From contig JABUQX010087123.1 of assembly GCA_015478945.1 (NCBI GenBank), positions 30,001-42,500 of the forward strand: a stretch of 12,500 nucleotides of DNA. Direction: 5' to 3'. Below are positions 1 through 7,377 of this stretch, piece after piece. The DNA is from Trachelipus rathkii. Lineage: Eukaryota; Arthropoda; Malacostraca; Isopoda; Trachelipodidae. The stretch's first letter is position 1; each line of letters starts with the position of its first letter. A program made the translations under genes and the position numbers. Below the pieces are notes generated by a model, which ran no database searches, was not told the origin of the DNA, and worked only from the letters and a program-made list of their open reading frames with translations.

Positions 1-2
1 AA

Positions 3-1021
3 AGAAATCACACTCTCTTGAATAAAATATTATTTCAAGAGATAGAAAGCCTTCACCCAATTATAGAAAATAATTTTACTAAGAATAATAATAATAATAA
101 TAAAAACCCTCGAATATATAAAAACGAAAATTCAGCGTCATTGTTTTCATACAATCCGATTAATTCGGAAGAAGAATTTCGGGAGGATTTAGAATCAAAT
201 AACGCTGAATCATCCTTTAATGTCGCTAATGAGCAAAAAACACAAAATAATGTTGCCAAAAACCAAAATAATGAGGATTTTAATTTCCTTACAAGAGATT
301 CCAAATCCGATTCGTCCTTAAAAGGTTTAAAACAAATGAGTTTAACTATAGAAAGTTATTACGGTAATCAATCGATTTCACATTCTCCCAAATTAGGTTT
401 ACGCAACGATAAAAGCCATGAAAAAAGTTCGTTAAAATCGTTGGTGAACAATAATTTGAAATTACCGCCAAAATTCAAACAAAAGAAAGAAACAACAACA
501 AAAGAAAGAAAGATATTCAAAGAAAAATCGTCTCAAAACAGTACAAATAATTTCATTCCAAAATATCATCAGCCTAACTTGGGAAAAGATGATACTCTCA
601 AAGAGTATTACAGAGATTCAAGTGAAATAAACATGAAAAACGTGTCACAAAAGGCGAAAAAGGCCAGAGAGAAAATTACTTATCAATTTAAAAGTTTCCC
701 CTCCAAATTGGGAAACCTTGACTCCTTCACGGAACAAGCTGAAAATTACCGCCAACCAAAGAAAACGGAGTCAATTTTTACTTCTAGCCTTAGGCAAGAA
801 AGCTCTTATGAAAGTCCGGAAGAAGAGAGATGCTACTCTGTAGGAGACCTTCTGACCGTCATCATTATGACGTCACTGATCAATTTAACGGCTGGTGTCA
901 TCATAACCCTGGCTTTCTGTTGCTTGACGACGAGAGGGAGATGCATATCAAGTGGGAATAGAATATGCAAATCATCACAAGGATCAGCTATGAATCAAAA
1001 TTATAATGAAGATGATTACAG
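3..1021 (+). CDS. Partial exon of an unrecognised single-pass membrane protein (host gene)
   Basis: One frame stays open for about 340 codons from the left edge, in AT-rich DNA where chance stops would be frequent, so I take it as coding. The exon is open upstream, so the true start lies outside the window. The protein is rich in Ser, Asn, Lys and Glu and looks disordered, with a short Asn run from an AAT repeat near base 90. Near the end, bases about 839-935, is one strongly hydrophobic segment (LLTVIIMTSL then AGVIITLAFC) followed by Cys and Arg, consistent with a transmembrane helix. The open frame continues into TA repeats as alternating Tyr-Ile, but TACAG|GTATAT at 1021/1022 is a good splice donor and I end the exon there (split codon, phase 2). 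I do not recognise the family. Coding status is fairly sure; function is unknown. Confidence 0.55.
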
Positions 1022-1022
1022 G

Positions 1023-1027
<5 letters not shown>
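1017..1027 (+). other. Probable 5' splice site (intron donor)
   Basis: ACAG|GTATAT fits the metazoan donor consensus and sits exactly where the coding-like sequence turns into a TA microsatellite. The intron would start at base 1022, and its acceptor is not identified. Confidence 0.5.
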
Positions 1028-1055
<28 letters not shown>

Positions 1056-1124
1056 CTATATATATATATATATATTATTTGTATATTTTATATATATATA
1101 TATTTTTAGATTATATATTTCCAA

Positions 1125-1161
<37 letters not shown>

Positions 1162-1315
1162 GTATATATATGTATAGTAAGTAATATAGATGTCATATAT
1201 ACAATATATATATAATATATATATACTCTATATTATATAATGTATATATATATATAATATATATACTTATATATATATTTATATATTATATATATATAGT
1301 ATATATAGGTAACAA
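1022..1315. repeat. TA/TATA microsatellite, imperfect
   Basis: Nearly pure alternating TA with small interruptions, probably within the intron of the preceding host gene. Further TATA-rich sequence continues in patches to about 1490. Short Tyr/Ile open frames here are repeat artefacts. Confidence 0.9.
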
Positions 1316-1318
1316 TGA

Positions 1319-1345
1319 TATCCGATAACATATTTATATCGGATA
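1319..1345. repeat. Short perfect inverted repeat
   Basis: Arms TATCCGATA (1319-1327) and TATCGGATA (1337-1345) are perfect reverse complements with a nine-base spacer, directly after the TA microsatellite. No function is evident. It may be the edge of a small repeat. Confidence 0.45.
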
Positions 1346-1509
1346 CGGTCTTTGATTTGGAATTATTCCAAGTAAAATTTATATAGTACTATTTATATTA
1401 TAGTTCGAAGTATGACCCATTTATCTAGATATATGACTATATATAAATATATAGTATTTATATATCTATATAATATATTATATATAATATTCTCCATATT
1501 TTTATTCAT

Positions 1510-2860
1510 ATTAGGTAGAAAAGGACCAAATTCTCTCACGAAATCCATTAAAGTTGGAAGAAACTTTGAAACGTTGAAACATTAAAAGTATAGAGACAGT
1601 AAGAAGCCACATGGGCCTATCGAGACTATCCCAGTCAACTAGAGTAAATTGAAGAATAATAGTAGATGGAAGGGTGTTTCAGACTCTACCTGTAATATAT
1701 ACGTAAGAATGAGCATAGCCATTGAGTGTTGGGTCAGGGGGAAAGTCAAGTAGCACGAAAGAGCTCAACTTAGGGGAGAAAGTAACCGGCGTGAGGAAAG
1801 TGAAAGGGAGAGTTTGATGGTCAGAAAGAGATTGAGAAGAGTTGGCGAGAGCAGATGAATTGTTAAGAAAAAAAGCTCTAGATTTTTCTACCTTTTCAGG
1901 AAGTGGTGTATGTGTGTGTAGGTGTGTGTGTAGGTATGTGTGTGTGTGTGTGGAACTACCCAGATGATACCCGATGCGTACTCCGTACAAGGATAGAGGT
2001 ACCCCTATTTAAAGAAAGCAAATAGGGTGATGTGAAAAAAGTTCTGAAGGTACCTTGGAACATATGACAAAAAAGCTTGTTAAATGAAGGAAACAATATA
2101 CCTTTTCTAGGATAAATCACATAAAGAGGAAACATCAAAAATATTAAAGACAATGAAATTAATGTTGGAGTGGTGCATTTTCGAAGATGAAGTTTTGCTA
2201 AAGATTATTTCGAGTTGATAGATAAAGAAAAAAATCTATTTTTTTCGCTGCTGCAGTTAGAAATGAGAGAAAATGGGTGTCCTGGGGCCATCCTTCTAGT
2301 ATCAGCTAACTGCAATTGAAGAGTTATAAAAAGTTGAGTCCTCGTCATGTTGAAATAATAAAATAAAGTCATTAATAAAAATTAGAAAGAGTATGAGAAA
2401 TATTAGAACCTTGAGGGACATCTATATTGACAGATTTTAAAAATGAGTAGTGCACGTCTAGCAAGAGAGCGACGAGAAAGGATATCAGAAAGAATGTTTT
2501 AGAGAAAACCAAAGATGCTTAAAGAGAGAAGTTTTGAAATCAGTTTTTTCTGCCAGACTCAATCGAATCCTATAGATAAATCAAGCTCCACAGCAAAAAA
2601 AAATTTACCAAACAGCCGGAGTAGAAGACCAAGTATCAGCGAGAAGGAAGAAACAAGGATTTCTCACAGAAGTCCTACTGTCGACCTGAGTTAAGATTAG
2701 AATTATTAAGATTGTTCCAGATCTACCTGTTTAGGATATATTCAAAATTCCAAAAAGGACGAAAGGACCTAAGTTAAAGCAATATGACAATAGTTAGAGG
2801 GTGGTAAGGAGTTCCCCTTTTCGCAAGCCTCCAGTAGGAAGGAAAGATCAAGTATTTAAT
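1510..2860 (-). mobile_element. Decayed jockey-like non-LTR retrotransposon (reverse transcriptase and C-terminal region)
   Basis: On the minus strand, pieces in shifting frames match the order of a jockey-type ORF2. First comes a palm-domain-like stretch near 2600-2560 (VELDLS, then a degraded FDxVW). Next is VPQGS-like text near 2420 (DVPQGSN), then HDEDST near 2340 where the family has a YADDST-type catalytic motif. After that come LYPCTEYASG near 1990 and a C-terminal stretch ending TLNGYAHSYVYITGRV near 1690. Many stops and frame changes make it a dead copy. The catalytic aspartate pair is altered, and no endonuclease domain is visible. The copy is split near 1908-1951 by a TG microsatellite. 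The family assignment rests on motif order recognised by eye, and the outer limits are approximate. Confidence 0.65.
1908..1951. repeat. TG microsatellite inside the LINE remnant
   Basis: A GTGTGT-rich tract with GTAG interruptions. It falls between two parts of the decayed LINE C-terminus, so it expanded within the element after insertion or arose during decay. Confidence 0.8.
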
Positions 2861-3170
2861 AGACATAAAAAAAACAGTTTACCTATGCAGGATGCAAGTT
2901 CAAAGGACTAATCTTAAGATTCACATAAAAGAAACTATCAGGACAGTATCCTTTCTTATTATTAAAGTTCAAAGAAAGCAGAAATCACGTCTGTAGAAGA
3001 AATTATGTTGCTAAACATAAATGAATTGATGGGAGATGGAGATGGAGATTGAGAAATACCTCCAAAATCGTCTAAAAATGGAAATACCTTATGAATATTA
3101 TGAATATATTACCTTGAGTGAATCAGGCAAAATTGAAATTGTGATAAATTATTTAAAGATTGATTAAACC
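2861..3170. other. No gene or clear repeat seen
   Basis: AT-rich sequence with stops in all frames. It may include further unrecognisable upstream sequence of the minus-strand LINE remnant, but I see no motif that supports this. Confidence 0.5.
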
Positions 3171-3270
3171 CTTTAATAACTAGAAAATGTCCAGATAAAC
3201 GCTTTAATAGTATAGTTAGAAAATGTTCAGATAAACGCTTTCATAGCTAGAAAATGTCCCGAAATACTCA
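3171..3270. repeat. Three-copy diverged tandem repeat, unit about 31-36 bases
   Basis: Three consecutive copies begin with CTTTAATA or CTTTCATA, contain TAGAAAATGT followed by a C-rich or TCAG-type variation, and (first two) end in ATAAACG. Copies lie at 3171-3201, 3202-3237 and 3238-3270. Confidence 0.75.
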
Positions 3271-3375
3271 TAAGAGTATGTTAATATAAGTTTTACAATT
3301 ATTCTCAATTAGGAAAGGAAAAAATTTATTTGTTGCCGTATTTTCTATATGCACCTGATTTGGCAGAATCAAACT

Positions 3376-3472
3376 TTTATTTTTATTTATTTTTATTTTA
3401 TTTCTTTAACTTATTTTTTATTATTTTATTTATTTTTATTTATTTACTTTTAATTTATTTTTATTTATTTTA
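3376..3472. repeat. TTTTA/TTTA low-complexity tract
   Basis: Irregular repetition of TTTATTTT units, nearly free of G and C. It could be a decayed A-tail of a minus-strand retroelement, but no element is recognisable beside it. Confidence 0.7.
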
Positions 3473-3755
3473 AGTGGAATCTTCTTTCTCAATGAAGCTT
3501 TTATTTCAACTATGATTAACTGTCTTGACCTTTTAAGGTCATCACTAATGTTACTCCCGTGAAAGCATAAATAAGTTAAAATAACTACTGATGTAATGAA
3601 CATAGTTTATTATTAGTAGTGATGGGCCAGCCGGACCGAGACCACCCTTTTCGATATGAAGGAATAGAGATATAGGTCTGAAACTTGGAATATAATCTAT
3701 ATATGGGTTAAGCTCGAAACAGGGTAAATTTCAAGTCTGTAGGATGTATATAGAG

Positions 3756-3768
3756 GGGGGTCACCCCC
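3756..3768. repeat. Hairpin, 5-bp G/C stem with TCA loop
   Basis: GGGGG (3756-3760), loop TCA, CCCCC (3764-3768). It is the first of several three-base-loop hairpins in this block. Confidence 0.55.
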
Positions 3769-3857
3769 GAGGGTGGACGCCGATATTGCGCTTACGCCCT
3801 TGTGGCGGCTTCTGAGCGACCGAAATTAGGCCTAAATAGCATTAGGTTCGAGCGTGA

Positions 3858-3890
3858 TGACGTAATCTCGTCGCAGACGAGATTACGTCA
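3858..3890. repeat. Perfect 15-bp hairpin with GCA loop
   Basis: TGACGTAATCTCGTC (3858-3872) is exactly reverse-complemented at 3876-3890 with a three-base loop GCA. The stem ends carry TGACGTAA, resembling a CREB/ATF bZIP site, but no gene is nearby to be controlled. Confidence 0.85.
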
Positions 3891-3961
3891 GTGCGCGAGC
3901 GCGCGCATACACATACACATACACATTATTATTATTATTAGGCTTATTATTATTACGTCGA

Positions 3962-3990
3962 AGATTCGTTTCTCGAAGAGAAACGAATCT
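3962..3990. repeat. Perfect 13-bp hairpin with GAA loop
   Basis: AGATTCGTTTCTC (3962-3974) and its exact reverse complement (3978-3990) flank the loop GAA. Confidence 0.85.
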
Positions 3991-3996
3991 GAGTCG

Positions 3997-4023
3997 AAAA
4001 CGTTTCCTGTAAGGAAACTTTTT
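3997..4023. repeat. Hairpin with GTA loop and A/T-extended stem
   Basis: GTTTCCT (4002-4008), loop GTA, AGGAAAC (4012-4018). One mismatch outside this, the stem extends by AAAA (3997-4000) pairing with TTTT (4020-4023). The T run after the stem superficially resembles a bacterial terminator, but the setting is eukaryotic repeat DNA. Confidence 0.7.
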
Positions 4024-4030
4024 TTACGCA

Positions 4031-4107
4031 CTCTGACTCCGACTCCGGCTCCGACTCCTGCTCCGGCTCCGACTCCGACTCCGACTCCGGCTCTGACTCT
4101 GGCTCAG
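4031..4107. repeat. Hexanucleotide array, GACTCC/GGCTCC type
   Basis: About twelve hexamer units of the forms GACTCC, GGCTCC, TGCTCC and late GACTCT/GGCTCT in a row. Confidence 0.85.
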
Positions 4108-4117
4108 CTTCTGAAGT

Positions 4118-4318
<201 letters not shown>

Positions 4319-4512
4319 AGAGTTATCGTATCGTGATAAAATTTGGAGTGGTGTTAGATGGGGAGGTAACCTCAGTGTATACGAAGTTACATCCTCATGG
4401 GTCCCCAACCCACCCCCATTAAAAAATCGAAGTGTTCGTAGAAGGTTGAAATTTGGGGAGAGGATTCAGAGTGTAATTTCTAGAAATAGTTGGTATGTGA
4501 ATCTGAGGAGTT

Positions 4513-4536
4513 GGCTCCGGCACCGGTGCTGGAGCC
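4513..4536. repeat. Near-perfect 24-base GC-rich palindrome
   Basis: GGCTCCGGCACC (4513-4524) is followed without spacer by GGTGCTGGAGCC, its reverse complement with one mismatch. The arms resemble the GGCTCC hexamer array 400 bases upstream. Confidence 0.7.
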
Positions 4537-4675
4537 ACTGCGGGGCCAAGTTAATAAACATTCGTATAACAACAATATTGGTGTTAAAATATATGTTTAT
4601 AAGGATGTAGAGTTCGACTAAGGGTGTTTGAGACTCCCTCATAAGCAAGAAGGTAGCGTCATCAGGCTCCTGGTC

Positions 4676-4803
4676 GATGCGGGGGCGCGTCCGCAGGCGC
4701 GCCAGCCAGTGCAATCCGCCGCGAAACCGGCGCGTGCGCGCGCCCGCAGGCGCGCCCGCCGGCGCGATCCGACGCGTGTGCGCGCCCGCCGACGCGCCCG
4801 CCT
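4676..4803. repeat. CpG-rich minisatellite, about three units of ~40 bases
   Basis: Three diverged units (about 4679-4720, 4721-4762, 4763-4803) share the core GCGCG..CCGC.GGCGCGCC.GCC. The tract is almost all G and C with many CpG, against AT-rich DNA on both sides. It ends abruptly at about 4803, where the sequence becomes AT-rich and element-like. Confidence 0.7.
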
Positions 4804-4988
4804 GTAAAGCTAAACTATGAACATAACATACTTAACACACAATGGCTGCACGAATAAACAGCCAGCCCCAACATCTTAAACAACAAAGCGTACATAAGGG
4901 GACAGTAAAACAAGTTTTCAGGTGTATAACATATAATTTCCAATAAAAAGAACATTAAATAAATAAATACATTCAAACATATAAGTTT
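4804..4988. other. Left non-coding flank of the element
   Basis: AT-rich, with no gene. It probably contains the left terminal repeat, but that cannot be shown here. The 12-mer GCACGAATAAAC at 4848-4859 recurs in direct orientation at 6053-6064. Confidence 0.4.
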
Positions 4989-4994
4989 TTTATT
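4989..4994 (-). terminator. Poly(A) signal AATAAA of the leftward gene
   Basis: Minus-strand AATAAA lies about 23 bases beyond the stop codon of the leftward 249-aa gene, the right place for 3' end formation. Confidence 0.55.
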
Positions 4995-5016
4995 TTAAAT
5001 ATATTAATCCATCTAA

Positions 5017-5766
5017 TCAGGGGGACATAGGATTCTGTATAAATTGAGCAAGTTCTATATGTTTCTCCAGAGATTCAACTCCATCCGAAAGGATGTAAGC
5101 ATAAATACAACCTGCGGCACTAAACCATTTTTCTGCATATTTCGGTTCAACAGCACTCACTCGCTCACGCCAGAGAGAAGTAAACGTATCCTGGCTGATA
5201 GTTATTAAGGCATTTCTGTATACTGCATTATACGGGAAACCACATGTTTCGGTGTAAATATCGTAGATTACACCATGAGCTATATGAATTAAGTCCTCGA
5301 GTATGTCAACATCTTTAAGATGAGACTTTAAGTCGTTTTTCATATCAAACAAAGCTGTTATATTTGCAGATGTCTGAACAGTGAAACCTATACATGTACG
5401 CATGAATGTGACAGCATCATTGGGTTTCCAATAGTTGCGTACATCAATACTTTTAACATTATCAGATGCAGTGAAAGCAACATCTATTCTATTATAACCA
5501 CTCAAGCTGTCACCTCTGATTTCATCAAGAGACGATGTCACAGATGACACATACTCAGCCTTTATCCAAGCTTCAAGGCTGTCGATAATCTTGAGGAATT
5601 CTTCAACCGACATGATTAAAGGTATATTACTTGCACCTCCAATTGGAATACAGGTAATATATTGCTCTCCATTCGTTTTACGAAAAAATGTAAATGACAC
5701 ATCGTTGGGTATTACAAAGATCCTCGTAAAGAGGACATCCGTAGGAGCAGAACGAGAGGTCATCAT
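5017..5766 (-). CDS. Accessory protein of the element, possibly tandem PC4-like ssDNA-binding domains
   Basis: A 249-aa intact frame starts with two adjacent ATG codons and is the only gene of the element on the minus strand. I do not recognise a close homologue. Residues about 94-150 read like the fold order of the transcription cofactor PC4/p15: a strand, then IDVRNYW followed by PND, a short strand with ..GFTVQTS, and a long helix. Residues about 11-70 show a similar order (FTFFRKTNGEQYI, then IMSVEEFLKIIDSLEAWI), and a weaker third unit may lie at 183-210 (ALITISQDTFTSLW). PC4-like proteins bind single-stranded DNA and act in transcription or replication, so a virion-element role of that kind is an inference. 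A TATA/initiator pair lies just upstream and AATAAA just downstream, so it appears to be a complete transcription unit. It could also be an unrelated alpha/beta accessory protein. Confidence 0.8.
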   Translation of the reverse strand: MMTSRSAPTDVLFTRIFVIPNDVSFTFFRKTNGEQYITCIPIGGASNIPLIMSVEEFLKIIDSLEAWIKAEYVSSVTSSLDEIRGDSLSGYNRIDVAFTASDNVKSIDVRNYWKPNDAVTFMRTCIGFTVQTSANITALFDMKNDLKSHLKDVDILEDLIHIAHGVIYDIYTETCGFPYNAVYRNALITISQDTFTSLWRERVSAVEPKYAEKWFSAAGCIYAYILSDGVESLEKHIELAQFIQNPMSP

Positions 5767-5789
5767 ATCAGCACAGCGAAAAATGTCTT

Positions 5790-5824
5790 ACTGGCGAAAT
5801 TCGTATGTATAAACAACCCTTATA
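5790..5824 (-). promoter_or_regulatory. Core promoter of the leftward gene (TATA + initiator)
   Basis: Minus-strand TATAAGG (5824-5818) is followed 30 bases on by CCAGT (5794-5790), close to the arthropod initiator TCAGT. The start codon is about 25 bases further. The spacing matches the rightward genes. Confidence 0.5.
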
Positions 5825-5924
5825 GGTAATGAGATTCTTTCTTTCAACCAATCAGAAGAAAGTAAACAAGAATACGACGTACGAATGAACCATATCAGTT
5901 CAAAAGGGTATATATTTTCGTTAG

Positions 5925-5925
<1 letters not shown>

Positions 5926-5982
<57 letters not shown>
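5926..5982. repeat. (CAA)n microsatellite in the divergent intergenic region
   Basis: About nineteen CAA units lie between the two divergent transcription units. The same triplet is expanded inside the polyQ gene about 1.3 kb away. Confidence 0.95.
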
Positions 5983-5983
<1 letters not shown>

Positions 5984-6251
5984 AACATACCTAACAAAAC
6001 ATAACATGAACTAAGAATATAATGTACATCGACAAACCTAACAACACCATACGCACGAATAAACTACTAACATTAACAAAGTTCCACACTTAACAACAGT
6101 AAAGTAACTAACATAGCATACAAAAACGTAACCTATTCATGTTTTGTCAAGCATATCTCTAATAAATCAAACCACCATTCAAGCCCCATCCAGCCACCCT
6201 TCTGTCCAGTTGTGATCTATTGATCTATTGATCTAATGAGTTAACAAACCA
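5983..6251. other. Intergenic region between divergent genes, no gene seen
   Basis: AT-rich, A- and C-biased sequence with many AACA/TAACA words, and no credible frame. With the flanking promoters it forms the divergent control region of the element. Confidence 0.5.
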
Positions 6252-6287
6252 TTTATAACATAAACGCAAACCTTTTCTTATTCATTA
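6252..6287 (+). promoter_or_regulatory. Core promoter of the packaging ATPase gene (TATA + initiator)
   Basis: TTTATAA (6252-6258) is followed by TCATTA starting at 6282, about 30 bases from the TATA start. The ATG at 6309 lies 27 bases after the initiator. Confidence 0.5.
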
Positions 6288-6308
6288 GTGATCAGGTATC
6301 AATCTAGA

Positions 6309-6891
6309 ATGGACGTTGGTAAATTTATGTTCCGGGCTCCTGCTACTGGTCTACATTTTAAAAGAGGTCGAGATTTTCGAGCAAAAGCCTGTTAAAATCA
6401 TATGGTGTTACAGTGTTTACCAAGAAAAGTTTAAAGACTACAAAGATGTAATCGAATTTCACGAAGGGTTATATGACATAAAAGCTCTTCAATGTTTACC
6501 AGGACATAAAATTATAATCCTTGACGATTTGATGCATAAATTGAATGAGGCTATAGCCGAAACTTTCACAGTTTACTCGCATCATTTAAACATCACAGTA
6601 TTTTTTATAACACAGAATATCTTTCATCAGAATAAGTATATGAGGGATGTGTCTTTAAACACACAGTATTTAATCTTGTTTGGACAAAGAAGGGATATGA
6701 GTCAGGTCAATGTTGTGGCTACCCAAATGTTCCCTACTCAGCGTAAAGAGTTCTTAAAAGTATATAAAGAAGTTACATCTATACCTCATGGTTATTTACT
6801 CTGTGAGCTTCATCCTAAGAACACGCATAGAGTGTTACTGCGTACAAATATCTTACCCTCCGAGATTGAGACAGTATACATACCTGAATAA
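6309..6891 (+). pseudogene. FtsK/HerA-type genome packaging ATPase, P-loop segment missing
   Basis: In Polintons this ATPase pumps DNA into the capsid. The ATG at 6309 opens MDVGKFMFRAPAT, a typical family start, but this frame stops at 6395. The rest of the protein, from about 6350 to the stop at 6891, is in the +1 frame. That part shows IIWCY (strand), a Walker B motif IIILDDLM, and the sensor-like stretch ITVFFITQN, followed by ..NTQYLILFGQRRDMSQ, all in family order. No Walker A motif (GxxGxGKT) exists in either frame, although it should lie just after the N-terminal piece, so a deletion with frame change near 6345-6355 removed it. The rest is open for about 180 codons, so the break may be recent or an assembly error. 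As it stands it cannot bind ATP normally. The stop overlaps the next start (TAATG). Confidence 0.8.
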
Positions 6892-7217
6892 TGAGTACTC
6901 TAGTAGCAGATTATTTACCTCTTATGAGAAAATTTAAAACCCTGAAACCTTCTGAAAAACGTAAACTGATCTGTGAAGATGAAAAATTTATACAATGTAT
7001 AGCTGAAGTATGCCTAAATCTTATAAAAGGAAATGTTCCTTTAAAGAGAGCTCAGAAGGTAAAGTTACGTCGGCACAGAAACATCATTAAAAAACTGGCT
7101 GCTAACGTAAGAAAGCTTAAAAATAAAAAGAAGCTATTACAGAAAGGTGGTGGTGTGTTCCTACCTTTACTCTTTTCCGTTATAGCTCCTTTGATAACCA
7201 AGTGGCTTGCTCAATGA
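6891..7217 (+). CDS. Small basic Polinton protein with hydrophobic C-terminal tail
   Basis: 108 aa, starting at the ATG that overlaps the ATPase stop. Residues 1-50 look helical (LNLIKGNVPLKRAQ at 42-55), residues 51-85 are very rich in Lys and Arg, and residues 87-106 form a hydrophobic tail after a triple Gly (KGGGVFLPLL). This plan recurs in Polinton/adintovirus small proteins and resembles adenovirus-type core or membrane-active peptides, but no biochemical role is established and the name would be speculative. The basic part could bind DNA and the tail could touch a membrane. The stop TGA overlaps the next gene's ATG in ATGATGA, so translation of the next frame by reinitiation is possible. 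Confidence 0.75.
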   Translation: MSTLVADYLPLMRKFKTLKPSEKRKLICEDEKFIQCIAEVCLNLIKGNVPLKRAQKVKLRRHRNIIKKLAANVRKLKNKKKLLQKGGGVFLPLLFSVIAPLITKWLAQ

Positions 7218-7291
7218 TGAAGAAGGTAGCGGTTTTACCCTACAGCGATTATGAGAAGTTGAAATATAACACAGAAACCTTACCACAACAA

Positions 7292-7322
<31 letters not shown>

Positions 7323-7334
7323 AACAACAACAGC

Positions 7335-7377
<43 letters not shown>

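Noticed and set aside
53..304. Minus-strand frame with hydrophobic Leu/Phe stretch
   Set aside because: It is antisense to the host exon, whose sense frame is much longer. The Leu run is the antisense of an AAT repeat.
1679..2153. Two minus-strand short frames as separate genes
   Set aside because: They are fragments of the decayed LINE C-terminus in different frames, one with His/Thr repeats from the TG microsatellite.
3540..3624. Possible MITE with CATCACTA / TAGTGATG ends
   Set aside because: Only eight bases match, no clear target duplication flanks them, and the second copy may just be the start of the adjacent repeat block.
3997..4023. Rho-independent terminator (stem followed by T run)
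   Set aside because: No gene ends nearby and the surroundings are eukaryotic repeats. The T run is part of the extended stem.
4466..4714. Minus-strand 82-codon frame next to the CpG minisatellite
   Set aside because: Starts inside the minisatellite, has no recognisable motif, and is short enough to be chance.
5788..5997. Minus-strand poly-Leu frame that could look like a signal peptide
   Set aside because: The Leu run is the (CAA)n microsatellite read backwards, and it overlaps the promoter of the leftward gene.
4804..6064. Direct 12-mer GCACGAATAAAC as terminal repeat of the element
   Set aside because: The second copy lies inside the element and in the same orientation. Polinton ends are inverted repeats, and the match is short in A-rich sequence.
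7181..7216. TATAGC (7181) with TCAATG 30 bases later as promoter of the polyQ gene
   Set aside because: The leader would be only a base or two long and neither motif fits well. The overlap with the upstream gene explains expression equally well.
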